A DNA stretch of 64,000 nt from Ferrimonas sediminum (GTDB lineage Bacteria; Pseudomonadota; Gammaproteobacteria; Enterobacterales; Shewanellaceae), in contig NZ_FNEM01000009.1 of assembly GCF_900100175.1 (NCBI RefSeq), positions 1 to 64,000 of the forward strand, in the 5' to 3' direction. This document shows, in pieces, positions 9,345 to 18,154 of the stretch (position 1 is its first letter; each line of letters begins with the position of its first letter). Position numbers and translations under genes: made by a program. The notes below the pieces were generated by a model, which saw only the letters and a list, made by a program, of their open reading frames with translations, was not told where the DNA came from and searched no databases.

Positions 9345-9477
9345 TCGGCAAAATAACTATTCAACACAAGCTTCAAATACTGTGTATTTATGCACAAATA
9401 GTCACTTAACGGGGAAAATAAATAACTTCAATTTGTAATTTTTTGGCGTATTGGTTTTTGATGTTCATTTAAATAAA

Positions 9478-9489
9478 GTTCACGTGAAC
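9478..9489. promoter_or_regulatory. Perfect 12-bp palindrome, candidate operator
   Basis: GTTCACGTGAAC is self-complementary and stands in AT-rich non-coding DNA. The binding protein is unknown. Confidence 0.35.
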
Positions 9490-9723
9490 CGGTTGGCTTA
9501 AAGTTGTTCGTATTGCTTGATGTTTATTCGACTTTTACTTGGTGTCGAGCGGAAAATGATCGTGACAGGCTGAAATTAAGCCGTATTGTCAACCAGAGGT
9601 GGGGGAGCGATGTCGATTGGAATTGTCGATAGTCTAAACTGGTGGGGCATCAGGACGGTTCCGGTCACTGGTATTGAGCCCTGATTGAGGTAAAATGCTG
9701 CTCTACGTACCGAGGAGTAAATC

Positions 9724-9867
9724 ATGTCAGAACTGTTGGGCCTGACCCATGAAGAACAGCAGCAAGCGGTAGAGCGGATTCAGGAGTTAACCTCTGAAGG
9801 GATGGCCATGGCTGAAGCGATACAGATTGTGGTCAAAGAGCTTAAGCAGAGTAAAGGTCAGCCATAA
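9724..9867 (+). CDS. yoaH: YoaH family (UPF0181) small protein
   Basis: The 47-residue frame begins at an ATG preceded by GAGGAG. It reads [27 protein letters not shown], closely matching the E. coli YoaH pattern [21 protein letters not shown]. The family is widespread in gammaproteobacteria and its function is unknown. It is shorter at the C-terminus than E. coli YoaH (59 residues), lacking the acidic tail. Confidence 0.85.
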   Translation: [47 protein letters not shown]

Positions 9868-10064
9868 CACCAGCCGTCAAGGGATAAGGGGCTTTGCAGG
9901 TGCCCAGCGGTGATCTGTGATGCCGGTAACGCCGTGGGAGCGGCTACCTTTCTCTATCCAGTTCATTCAATTTACACTTTATACTCACACCCCTACCGTG
10001 CACCTGTTAGGCCTAGACCATTTGCAGTCCGTGCCTTAACCACCGTTTTTTGTTGGAGCAATCG

Positions 10065-10994
10065 ATGGCTACACTCACCGTTCTTGGCAGCATCAATGTC
10101 GATCATGTAATGCAGGTGGCGGCCTTTCCCCGTCCCGGTCAGACTATTGAAGCGCAGCACTATCAGGTCATTGGTGGCGGTAAGGGCGCCAACCAGGCCG
10201 TTGCAGCCGCCAGGCTGGGAGGACAGGTGGCCATGATCGGTTGCATTGGTGACGACCCTATTGGCGCCCAGTTGACTCGAGAGTTTGCGGCCAACGGACT
10301 GGACGTGTCGGCGATTACCACGGTGCCCGGTGAAGCAACCGGGCTGGCGATGATCTATGTGGATGACAAGGGTGAAAATAGCATTGGCATCTGGCCGGGA
10401 GCCAATGGCTGCCTGAGCCCACAACTGGCACTGGCGCATCGAGAGTTAATTGAGCAGTCGCAGCTGCTGCTGATGCAACTGGAAACGCCGATTGACACTC
10501 TGATCGAGGCGGCAGCAATCGCCAAGGGCGCCAACACCCGGGTGGTACTTAATCCGGCTCCGGCGAAAGCACTGCCCGAAGCACTGCTGCACCATGTTGA
10601 TATCATCACGCCCAATGAAACCGAAGCGGAGCAACTGACAGGCATTGCCGTGAACACTTTGACGGATGCGGATCACGCGGCTCAGGCGCTGCACCAGAGA
10701 TTTGGCATTGATCTGGTTCTGATCACCATGGGCAAACGTGGCGTATGGCTGAGCCAGGGCGGGCAGGGGCAGTTGCTGGCCGGTTTTGAGGTTAAGGCGG
10801 TGGACACCACTGCGGCCGGCGATACCTTCAACGGCGGTTTTGTTACCGCGCTGCTGGAAGGACAGTCGATCATCGATGCCGTGGCGTTTGGGCAGGCTGC
10901 TGCTGCGATGTCGGTCACCCGGGTCGGGGCGCAAAGCTCCATTCCTACGCGGGATGAAGCTCAGGCGCTGATCAACACTCGCTCGTCGCTCTGA
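10065..10994 (+). CDS. rbsK: Ribokinase (PfkB family)
   Basis: Ribokinase phosphorylates ribose (some members deoxyribose) to the 5-phosphate for entry into central metabolism. The 309-residue length equals E. coli RbsK. It shows the sugar-binding N-terminus GSINVDHV, the GGKGANQA motif near residue 40, NETEAEQLTG, and the PfkB signature DTTAAGDTFNGG with the catalytic Asp near residue 252. In-frame TTG codons occur 15 and 12 bases earlier, but the ATG at 10065 has a TTGGAG ribosome site and gives the standard length. It stands alone, without ribose transporter genes. Beside the nuclease/nucleotidase genes it may handle sugar released from scavenged nucleosides; that is inference. Confidence 0.92.
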   Translation: MATLTVLGSINVDHVMQVAAFPRPGQTIEAQHYQVIGGGKGANQAVAAARLGGQVAMIGCIGDDPIGAQLTREFAANGLDVSAITTVPGEATGLAMIYVDDKGENSIGIWPGANGCLSPQLALAHRELIEQSQLLLMQLETPIDTLIEAAAIAKGANTRVVLNPAPAKALPEALLHHVDIITPNETEAEQLTGIAVNTLTDADHAAQALHQRFGIDLVLITMGKRGVWLSQGGQGQLLAGFEVKAVDTTAAGDTFNGGFVTALLEGQSIIDAVAFGQAAAAMSVTRVGAQSSIPTRDEAQALINTRSSL

Positions 10995-11000
10995 CGGACG

Positions 11001-11162
11001 TTACTCGGCGCCGGCCTCGGAGTCAGGCTGAGCGTCGATCTGTTGTTGCTGTTCACGCTCACCCTTAGGGATGTATTTGGGCTTTTTGTTGGTGCTGGTC
11101 TTGGCAGCGGCCCGCTTGGCTTTCTTTTTTAAAATCGAGTTAATCTTTTTCTTGCGGTTCAT
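11001..11162 (-). CDS. DUF2986 small basic protein
   Basis: The 53-residue protein starts MNRKKKINSILKKKAKRAAAK and continues KPKYIPKGERE, the recognisable pattern of DUF2986, a short Lys-rich family of Shewanella and Vibrio relatives with no assigned function. The frame is open further upstream, but the sequence before this ATG has no family resemblance. It ends 6 bases from the convergent ribokinase stop. Confidence 0.8.
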   Translation of the reverse strand: MNRKKKINSILKKKAKRAAAKTSTNKKPKYIPKGEREQQQQIDAQPDSEAGAE

Positions 11163-11261
11163 TGGGGTCATCCACGGCTGCATTGGGCGGCTAAGTGTAT
11201 CCACTGGGCCGCTCAACGCAAGAAAAACCGGCGACGTCGAGTGACTGTCGCCAGTCAAAGC

Positions 11262-12392
11262 TCACAGCGCAAACACCACTTTCTCACTTTTTAAAGCCCG
11301 GACATTGGCCCAGAACAGCAAAGCCGATAACGTCAGTGTGCTCAGCGTTGCCCAAGCCAGCTGAGACAGGGGCAAAGGTTCGCCTTTGAGCATTTCGGTA
11401 AATGCCAGCTGCTGTCCCGATATCGGCAGCCACTTGAGGACGTCGGTAAACAGATCAAACACCGGTGCCATGATCATGGCGGTGGGCAGCATCAGAATGA
11501 TGGTCAGATAGGTCTGCGCCTCTTTGAAGGATTTGGCAAAGAAGGACACATACAGCTGCAGCGTGGCGGCAAATAGGCCGATGGGCAGGCACACCACCAC
11601 GATGATCAGCGCCGAGGCGGGATCGAAGTTGAGGCTGAAGCCCAGCTCCTGCCAGGGTACCTGGGAAAACGCCAGTACCGATATCACCAGAGTCAGCAGC
11701 AGGCCACCGATGGAAAACAGGGCGACGGCGCCGGCTTTGGCAGCGACAATCTCGGCGGTGGCGATGGGCTGGCACAGCAGCAGCGCCAGGGAGTTGCGTT
11801 CCCGCTCTCCGGCACTGGTATCGATGGCCACATTCATGCCGGAGAAGAACAGCGACAGCATAATGGCCAGCAGCAAGCCGCCAAGAATAATCCCGGCTTT
11901 GGATTGGTTGGTTGACTGATCTTTCAGCCTGAGCTGCAGGGGCTGTATAACCTTGGGGTTGATGCCTCGGGCGATGAGGCGGATGGCAGCCATTTCGGCG
12001 GAATAGGCATCGATGACCCGGCGTATCTGACTCAGAGGCTGCTGCAGATCCTTGTTCGAGCTGTCTGCCGTCAGCCACACCTGTGCCGGCACCCCTTTTG
12101 TCATCTGCTCGGGGTAGGCTGAAGGAATGGTCAGGGTGAGGTCGATGGCGTCGTCGCCGTCAACAATGCCGGCGCTGGCCAGGAAACGGACGAGGTCAGG
12201 GGCATGGCTGGCGCCCTCAATGCTGATGACGACTTGCGGTTTTTCGGACACATCATGAATCACCGACATGAAGATGGCGGCAAAAATCAGCGGCGTGCTT
12301 AAGGAGTAGGACATGGCTGCCATGATGGAGCGGCGATCCCGAATCGCATCGGTTAACTCTTTAACCAGCAATATCCAGATTCTGCGCATCAT
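11262..12392 (-). CDS. ABC-2 type permease, NatB-like
   Basis: The 376-residue membrane protein has one N-terminal helix, a long extracytoplasmic segment of about 150 residues, and five or more C-terminal helices (for example AGIILGGLLLAIMLSLFFSG and VVCLPIGLFAATLQLYVSFF). This is the NatB layout of sodium-efflux ABC exporters. The start ATGATG overlaps the TGA of the ATPase gene, so translation is coupled to it. The exported substrate cannot be read from sequence; Na+ or a small amphipathic compound are both possible. Confidence 0.82.
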   Translation of the reverse strand: MMRRIWILLVKELTDAIRDRRSIMAAMSYSLSTPLIFAAIFMSVIHDVSEKPQVVISIEGASHAPDLVRFLASAGIVDGDDAIDLTLTIPSAYPEQMTKGVPAQVWLTADSSNKDLQQPLSQIRRVIDAYSAEMAAIRLIARGINPKVIQPLQLRLKDQSTNQSKAGIILGGLLLAIMLSLFFSGMNVAIDTSAGERERNSLALLLCQPIATAEIVAAKAGAVALFSIGGLLLTLVISVLAFSQVPWQELGFSLNFDPASALIIVVVCLPIGLFAATLQLYVSFFAKSFKEAQTYLTIILMLPTAMIMAPVFDLFTDVLKWLPISGQQLAFTEMLKGEPLPLSQLAWATLSTLTLSALLFWANVRALKSEKVVFAL

Positions 12393-13123
12393 GCCGCTAT
12401 GCCCTCGTCGGTGCCAATCAGCTGAATGAAGGCCTCCTCCAGGCTGGCTTGTCCGGTCAGTTGGCACAACTCCTCCGGGCTGCCCTGAACAATAAGCCGG
12501 CCCCGGGCCATGACGATAACCTGGTCGCACAGTGCCGCGACTTCCTGCATCACATGACTGGAGAACAGGACGCAGTGCCCCTGCCGTTTCAGATCGTTCA
12601 GAGTCTGCCTTAGAATGCGGGTACTCATGACATCCAGGCCGCGGGAGGGCTCATCGAGTACGATGTTGTCCGGTTGATGGACGATGGCCTGGGCCAGGGC
12701 GGTTTTCATGCGCTGACCCTGAGAAAAGCCTTTGCAGGGGCGATCGGCGATGTCCTGCATCTGCATTCGGGAGAGCACCGCCTCCACTGCGGTATGGGCC
12801 TGCTTTGAGCCCAGGCCGTTGAGAGTGGCAAAGTAGTGGATGTATTCCCTGGGTGTCAGCCGTTCATACAGGCCGAACGGGTCGGGAAATAACCCCAGGG
12901 CGCGTTTTGCCGCCATCGCCTGCCGTTGCACGTCCAGACCGTTCACCAGTGCCAGGCCCTCGTCGGCCTTGAGCAGCCCGAACAGGGTTCGCAGTGCCGT
13001 GGTTTTACCGGCGCCGTTAGGGCCAAGCAGCCCGGTTATCTGGCCATTCTCTGCCTTGAAACTCAGTCCGTCCAGAGCCTGGACCTGGCCAATCTTTTTC
13101 TTCAATCCTTTGACTTCAATCAT
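12389..13123 (-). CDS. ABC transporter ATP-binding protein, NatA-like
   Basis: This is a complete 244-residue ABC ATPase with Walker A (GPNGAGKTT), a Q-loop region, the signature FSQGQRMKTALA (a Gln replaces the usual second Gly), Walker B (IVLDEPSRGLD) and the switch His (LFSSHVMQEV). It drives the NatB-like permease next to it. Its ATG overlaps the TGA of the upstream hydrolase gene and its TGA overlaps the permease ATG, giving a tightly coupled three-gene unit. Confidence 0.9.
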   Translation of the reverse strand: MIEVKGLKKKIGQVQALDGLSFKAENGQITGLLGPNGAGKTTALRTLFGLLKADEGLALVNGLDVQRQAMAAKRALGLFPDPFGLYERLTPREYIHYFATLNGLGSKQAHTAVEAVLSRMQMQDIADRPCKGFSQGQRMKTALAQAIVHQPDNIVLDEPSRGLDVMSTRILRQTLNDLKRQGHCVLFSSHVMQEVAALCDQVIVMARGRLIVQGSPEELCQLTGQASLEEAFIQLIGTDEGIAA

Positions 13124-14598
13124 TCGGTGGCCTCGCGAGGGGATTCGACGGAGTTGGCGTTCAGGTAGAAGGCGCGATGGGTATCCAGAGACAGGCACTC
13201 GCTATCCAGTTCCTGAGGCGACCCGGTTTCAATCAGTTGCTGAATCAGCCTGGGCGCGCAGGTCTGAAATGCAACTCCGTGGGTGGCATGGGGAGCAATC
13301 AGGTGGCTGCTGTTTCTGAGCCCGGCCTGGGCCAGGACCCCCCAGGAGGGCGGCGTCGCCGGGTCTTTCTCTCCAGACAGCAGCAAAGTGGGAATGTCGC
13401 TGTCGATCGCCTGGCTGAATGCGGCCTCGGGCTCGGCGGTACCCCAGACGGGGCAGGCGCGTTGAAACAGGTCTACCATGTTGGCGGCAAAGGCAGAGCT
13501 GTGTTTGAGCTGCTGCTTTTGTTGGGCGCTCACTCTTGGCCAGTCCTCCTGACAAATCACCGACAGGTGCATGCCCATGGCAATGCCGAAGTTTGACTCT
13601 GTCTGTTGCATCCCCAGCAGCGGCTGAAAGTTATTCCGTGCGGCGGCGTGTATCACCAGTGGAATCAGGCTGCGACTGGTGGGGGAGTAGAGCGCCATTC
13701 TCAGTGCTGACAGGAATTTGTTGCGGGTGACCACAAAGGTGGCCGGTTGCGCCGACAAGGGATCGGTGACCGACAGGGTCACAGGCTTGGCCTGAAGACG
13801 TCGCTGAACGTTCGCCAGATCGGCACTCAGACTGGGAAAGCTACGGTGGCAGTCTGGTGAGTCCAGGCACTCCCGCAATAACTGATCCAACGCCCGATTC
13901 ACCGCATAGCCAATGGTGAGCACCGATTGCTGCATCGGCACCACGCCGTCCAGGGTGACGGTTTCCAGGGCGTCCGGGTGGTGGCGCATGTACAGTTGGG
14001 CCATGCGGGTGCCGTAGGAGATGCCATACAGGTGCCAGCGGGTGATTCCCAGCGCCTGTCGCACGAGTTCGAAATCCTCTAGGGCATGGCGACTGTGGTA
14101 CTGACTCACATCGGCCTGCTGCTGCGAAAGACACTGTTGAATCAGAGCCGCCAGATCCAGTTTGCTGTCGTCCTGTGCCAGGGGCGCCACCGAGGTGTCT
14201 TCATCGCACAGCAGCGGGTTGGAGCGGCCGGTACCGCGTTGATCGATCAGAATCAGATCCCGGCTCTGGCGAATTCGGGCAAAGACCTGTTCAAACAGGT
14301 CGGCATCGTCCAGCGCAGATTGACCCGGGCCACCGGTAATCACCAGCAGGGGGGCTTTCCCAGGAGACGACTTGATCGCTGCGATACGGGCAAAATGGAT
14401 AGGAATCCGGGTCTTGTCGGGTTCGTTGTAATCTTCCGGCACGCTCAGCACGCCACACTCGACCTGCTCGGACAGGCCGTTAAGATAACAGGGGCTCAGG
14501 CTGGCGGCCCTGGCGCCGGGTCCCCATAACGAACCCAGCAGCAGCAGGCAGAACACACCGCGCAGGGCGTTGATAGAGGGCCGGGTGGTGGCGGTCAT
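13120..14598 (-). CDS. Secreted alpha/beta hydrolase, TAP/peptidase S33 type
   Basis: The 492-residue product has a signal peptide (cleavage after ARA) and a hydrolase fold with the oxyanion string ITGGPGQSA, RGTGRSNPLL, the nucleophile elbow LYGISYG (Ser194), the acid LLSGEKDPATPP and the His in APHATHGVA. The long insert and TAP-like C-terminal lid resemble tripeptidyl aminopeptidase and proline iminopeptidase relatives. The start at 14598 follows AAGGA; longer in-frame starts lack a signal peptide. It is first in the operon with the NatAB-like exporter, so it may process or detoxify something connected with that transporter. The substrate is unknown. Confidence 0.85.
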   Translation of the reverse strand: MTATTRPSINALRGVFCLLLLGSLWGPGARAASLSPCYLNGLSEQVECGVLSVPEDYNEPDKTRIPIHFARIAAIKSSPGKAPLLVITGGPGQSALDDADLFEQVFARIRQSRDLILIDQRGTGRSNPLLCDEDTSVAPLAQDDSKLDLAALIQQCLSQQQADVSQYHSRHALEDFELVRQALGITRWHLYGISYGTRMAQLYMRHHPDALETVTLDGVVPMQQSVLTIGYAVNRALDQLLRECLDSPDCHRSFPSLSADLANVQRRLQAKPVTLSVTDPLSAQPATFVVTRNKFLSALRMALYSPTSRSLIPLVIHAAARNNFQPLLGMQQTESNFGIAMGMHLSVICQEDWPRVSAQQKQQLKHSSAFAANMVDLFQRACPVWGTAEPEAAFSQAIDSDIPTLLLSGEKDPATPPSWGVLAQAGLRNSSHLIAPHATHGVAFQTCAPRLIQQLIETGSPQELDSECLSLDTHRAFYLNANSVESPREATE

Positions 14599-14822
14599 GG
14601 TGCAGTCCTTTTGCATGCAGCGTAAGCGGCCGCTGAGAGATGAATCCATCGCCAAGCTACTGGTGCCCCGGTGAGGAGTCAACCGGCTGCGGCAAATTGT
14701 CACAGTTTCCGGGAAAGCATTTGGCGAATGGACCTGTTGCCCAGACACTGAGGTTGGTGATGGCACAGTCAGGTTGTGCCTTACCCTCCTGCAACAAGGA
14801 TATTCTCTGTGTTAGCCGGCCA

Positions 14823-15356
14823 TCATCGATGCGCCGGCTTTTTTTGCAGCTTACGTTGCAGCGTGCGCCGGTGCATTCCCAGCGCCCGTGCGGTGGCGGA
14901 GACGTTGCCATCGTGGGCACTGAGGGTCTGTTGAATGTGCTCCCACTCCAGTCGTTCTGGCGACATGGTGGCAAACTCGTCCGTTTCGGCGATCTCCAAC
15001 TTAGGATCCGGTTCATCGGTGAGCGCTTTGAGCAGGGTATGGGTGTCGGCGGGTTTGGCCAGGTAATGATCCGCCCCCAGCTTGATGGCTTCGACCGCCG
15101 TGGCGATACTGGCAAACCCGGTCAACAATACGATGCGCCCCTGAGGCAGGCTTTGCCTAAGCGGTGTCAGCAGCTCCAGGCCATTTTCGGATGCCAGTTT
15201 CATATCGAGCAGCAGGTGAGAGGGTTGCCACTGTCGGGCCTGTAACAGCGCCTCGGTTGCACAGTGCGCCACTCGGGTCTCGAACCCCTGCTTTTTCATT
15301 CTACGCGACAGGGCGTTGGCGAAGGCCTCGTCATCTTCAACGATCAGTAGTTTCAT
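14823..15356 (-). CDS. RegA/PrrA/ActR-type response regulator
   Basis: The 177-residue protein has a receiver domain (LLIVEDDEAF, phosphoacceptor Asp in LLLDMKLASENG, LLTGFAS, YLAKPAD) and a short Fis-type DNA-binding end, NVSATARALGMHRRTLQRKL, which is the hallmark of the RegA/PrrA group. These regulators switch genes of respiration and redox balance. Its start lies 20 bases inside the end of the kinase gene, so the pair is translationally coupled. Confidence 0.9.
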   Translation of the reverse strand: MKLLIVEDDEAFANALSRRMKKQGFETRVAHCATEALLQARQWQPSHLLLDMKLASENGLELLTPLRQSLPQGRIVLLTGFASIATAVEAIKLGADHYLAKPADTHTLLKALTDEPDPKLEIAETDEFATMSPERLEWEHIQQTLSAHDGNVSATARALGMHRRTLQRKLQKKPAHR

Positions 15357-16605
15357 CGGGACCGGGTTCCAGTTGCAGGGTGATATCGGCGATGGCTCCG
15401 CCATCCGGGTGATTGCTCAGCGCCAGGCGGCCGCCCAAGCGTTCAAAGCTAGCGCTGGAAAGTACTAGCGCCATGCCCATGCCTGAGTCACTGCTTTGCA
15501 GAACGTCACCGAGGCGGGCCAGGCGCTGTTCTTCGACACCGGGGCCATGGTCGCGAAGGCTCAGTCGCAGCTGCCCTGACTCGGTATACGCGCGCAGCTC
15601 TAAAATCTGATGGCCGGTCTTGGTGTTGGCCTGGGCACTGTTTTGAATCAGGTTGAGCAGGGCGGGCAGCAGCATGGCATCGGTCTGAATCTGCCCCTCC
15701 AGCTCGGCGGCTTGCAGTCGCAGCGTCTGTTCAGGGAAGTGCAGCAATACCGCATCCTGCAACTGCGCGATCAACTCGTGGCAGGGCAGAATCTGATGTT
15801 TGCCTTCCCGAATGGCACTGGCCAGGGTACGAAAATAGCTCAGGTGGCTGGCGGTTTGCTGAAGCGGATGGGCCATCTCCTGCACCGCCTCCTCTTCCGG
15901 GTAGCTGTCTTTGAGTTCATCATACAGCAGTTGCAGCGTGCTCAACGGTGTTGCCAGTTGGTGGGTGACCTGGGCCGATGCGATGCCCAGAGCCAGTAAC
16001 TGTTCCTGCCGCAGTTGTTCTTCTCGTTGTTGCGCTACCATCCGCTCCCGGTCGGCGATCATCCTGGCCATGGCGCCGACGACCAGGGCGATGACCAGCG
16101 CAGAAATAAAGAAGTTGGCGCCCATGAATACAAAGTGCTGCTTCATGTCCATCATATGCATGGCATGTTCCGGCATGGTTAGCAGCAGATAGCTGTAAGC
16201 GGCTACGGCCAGCAAGGTCACCAATCCCAGTAAGCGGATGCCAAGGCTGACGCCGGCAAACACAATCGGCAGCAGTAGCAGGGAGACGAACGCGTTGGTG
16301 GCGCCGCCGCTGGCATTTAAGATCAGGGTCAGGAAGGCCAGGTCACTCAGTATCTGTCCTAACATGGCGGCGGTGCTGACCATGGTTTTGTGGCGGTAGC
16401 GGATCAGGCTGACAATATGAAATACGATCATCAGGCTGATGATCGGGATCAGCTCTATGTATCCGGTTGCCTGCTCGGTGAGCAACCCGGCGACGGGCAG
16501 CAGCAGAGCCAGTGCTGCCAGCGCAAAGGTTCGAAACACCAGCAATCGCTGAATGGCAGAAGCTCGCTTGAGATCCCACCAGTGAGGGGGGTGACTGCCT
16601 GGCAT
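15337..16605 (-). CDS. RegB/PrrB-type redox sensor histidine kinase
   Basis: The 422-residue kinase has about six N-terminal membrane helices and a cytoplasmic kinase core: H-box THQLATPLSTL, N-box LLNLIQNSAQAN and G-box DHGPGV. The loop GGATNAF corresponds to the GGxxNPF quinone-sensing motif of RegB, with Ala for Pro. The cytoplasmic redox cysteine reported for Rhodobacter RegB (in a CREIL context) appears absent; the matching stretch reads SHLSYFRTL. Sensing may therefore rely on quinones alone; this is inference. The ATG at 16605 is preferred over upstream starts because it gives the usual short N-terminal tail. Confidence 0.87.
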   Translation of the reverse strand: MPGSHPPHWWDLKRASAIQRLLVFRTFALAALALLLPVAGLLTEQATGYIELIPIISLMIVFHIVSLIRYRHKTMVSTAAMLGQILSDLAFLTLILNASGGATNAFVSLLLLPIVFAGVSLGIRLLGLVTLLAVAAYSYLLLTMPEHAMHMMDMKQHFVFMGANFFISALVIALVVGAMARMIADRERMVAQQREEQLRQEQLLALGIASAQVTHQLATPLSTLQLLYDELKDSYPEEEAVQEMAHPLQQTASHLSYFRTLASAIREGKHQILPCHELIAQLQDAVLLHFPEQTLRLQAAELEGQIQTDAMLLPALLNLIQNSAQANTKTGHQILELRAYTESGQLRLSLRDHGPGVEEQRLARLGDVLQSSDSGMGMALVLSSASFERLGGRLALSNHPDGGAIADITLQLEPGPDETTDR

Positions 16606-16977
16606 TGTATGATCCTGATATTGGGGCGATTTGTACTTAGGAAGAAAGCTACCACGAAGGCAGGCGCTCGCCAATGGCCCTAAGGCTCAGTCGCTTGATG
16701 AAACTCCCCTTTTTTAAAATGGCCGCATCGGTTTGGAGCTGGTGCCTCGGGTCACCGCTGAGGCAGGGGGCAGTTTGGTCATTGTCCGCTGCGCAGCATT
16801 CAATGGGTTCATCACCTCGGCTTATTATCAGCAAAATTAACTGAGGATTTTAGTCGGGAATTTTGTTAATCTGGTGGCTGAGCGCTTCAAGATATCTGTT
16901 TGTTTTCATATTGTTGCGCCAATGTTGATTAAATGAGCGATCAAATCTGTGGGGTTCTGCTGAGCAAGGGGGGAGAG
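16606..16977. other. Divergent intergenic region upstream of regB-like gene
   Basis: This stretch of 372 bases separates the kinase operon from a small membrane-protein gene. It contains one short inverted repeat (TGCCTC at 16743-16748 and GAGGCA at 16760-16765) and AT-rich DNA near 16840-16930 that could hold promoters. I see nothing else definite. Confidence 0.4.
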
Positions 16978-17205
16978 ATGAGTTTCAGCAATCTGTTTGG
17001 TGCCCATCCTTTATTGGGATTTGCAGTGGTGATGTTTATCGTGACCTTTTTCGTTTCCCGAAAGAAGGTGCGTTCACCTCTGGCCTGCGCCATTGTGGGA
17101 GCTTTCTCAGCCTTTATTCCGCCTTTGGCGATCGTCTTTTTGGTGTATTTCTCTCTGAAAGCCGAGTTACCCGAGTATCGGGCAGACCGTCCTAGAATCA
17201 ACTGA
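16978..17205 (+). CDS. Small inner-membrane protein, two predicted helices
   Basis: I do not recognise this 75-residue protein. It has two hydrophobic segments, FAVVMFIVTFFVS and a second around AFIPPLAIVFLVYFSL, joined by a short basic loop (RKKVRS). The ATG at 16978 sits directly after a very purine-rich ribosome site (AAGGGGGGAGAG). A longer frame opens 45 bases upstream but lacks such a site. Confidence 0.6.
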   Translation: MSFSNLFGAHPLLGFAVVMFIVTFFVSRKKVRSPLACAIVGAFSAFIPPLAIVFLVYFSLKAELPEYRADRPRIN

Positions 17206-17350
17206 AAGTCTGATCGAAACTTCACGCCTGTTCGTAATCACTCCATCTACAGCGACTATGCTGAAAGTTGAGGGGCGATCGCCGTTTTCCAGATCGGCGT
17301 GCCTCGAAACTTGAAAGCGAGATGGGCTGTTGGCCCGTAAGGAGTGAGTT

Positions 17351-18154
17351 ATGCCTCAGACTGCGCCTGTCCCCAAGAGCGGATCTCGAGCTCCAACCCG
17401 CACACCGGCCTTTGCCCGGGTGATCCCTCATAATCAATTATCCTATCGCGATCCCCTCCATTGGCTGCACCTGGCTTTGAGGGATGTGGTCGCGGCGCCC
17501 TCAGTCAGCCTGTTTTATGGCATGGTCTTTACCTTGGCCACCTTTGCCATCTGGGTGGCGGTGTTGCTGCAGGGCACCCATTTGGTGATTATTCCCTCGC
17601 TGGTGGTGTTTATGCTGGTAGGCCCCTTCTTGGCCACCGGGCTGTATGACGTCAGTTGGCAGCTTGAGCGAGGGAAAAAGCCGAATCTGTTCCATTCGAT
17701 GCGGGCGATCCGCCGCAACCGGGTGTCGGAGTGGGGGTTTGCCATTTTACTGGCGGTAATGATGATTTTCTGGATGCGGGTAGCCGCCATGGTTCATGCC
17801 CTGTACCCACTTAATCAAGATGCCCATTTTGAACAGTTCCTGCCTTTCTTAAGCCTGGGCACCCTGTTTGGTGCGCTGTTTACCGCCACCGTCTTTGCGT
17901 TGTCGGCGTTCTCTATTCCGGTGATGATGGAGCGACGGGTGGACATGATGACGGCCATCAGCACCAGCGTCAGTGCGGTGTACCACAATGCCGGCGTGAT
18001 GGTGGTGTGGGCGGCCATCATCGGTGCCGGAGTGGCATTGGGGTTTGCCACCGCCGGCCTCGGAATGTTATTGATTATGCCGATTCTCGGCTACGCCACC
18101 TGGCACGGTTACATTCGAACCATTAAGACCAAGCGTCCTCGTCGATTTGAGTAA
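17351..18154 (+). CDS. DUF2189 membrane protein
   Basis: The 267-residue protein has a soluble N-terminal tail and six or so transmembrane helices. The pattern LHWLHLALRDVVAAPSVSLFYG near the start and GPFLATGLYDVSWQLERG in the middle is typical of DUF2189, a family of unknown function common in proteobacteria and often near respiratory genes. TAAGGAG stands nine bases before the ATG. It appears monocistronic. Confidence 0.8.
   Translation: MPQTAPVPKSGSRAPTRTPAFARVIPHNQLSYRDPLHWLHLALRDVVAAPSVSLFYGMVFTLATFAIWVAVLLQGTHLVIIPSLVVFMLVGPFLATGLYDVSWQLERGKKPNLFHSMRAIRRNRVSEWGFAILLAVMMIFWMRVAAMVHALYPLNQDAHFEQFLPFLSLGTLFGALFTATVFALSAFSIPVMMERRVDMMTAISTSVSAVYHNAGVMVVWAAIIGAGVALGFATAGLGMLLIMPILGYATWHGYIRTIKTKRPRRFE

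Larger units (their letters stand above)
9093..9723. other. Long divergent regulatory region, porin/nuclease operon versus yoaH
   Basis: This gene-free stretch of about 630 bases is distinctly AT-rich compared with the coding DNA around it. It holds a CRP-like site (9329-9344) and a 12-bp palindrome (9478-9489), listed separately. I found no convincing small ORF or structured RNA in it. The porin operon promoter is expected here. Confidence 0.6.

Noticed and set aside
14814-14840. Plus-strand terminator-like sequence (GCCGGC stem then seven T)
   Set aside because: The stem spans the stop codon of the RegA-like gene and the T-run is that gene's own Lys codons read backwards. No plus-strand gene needs a terminator here.
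15337-15356. Overlap of kinase and regulator genes as a possible frameshift
   Set aside because: Both proteins are complete with standard ends; a 20-base overlap is ordinary translational coupling.
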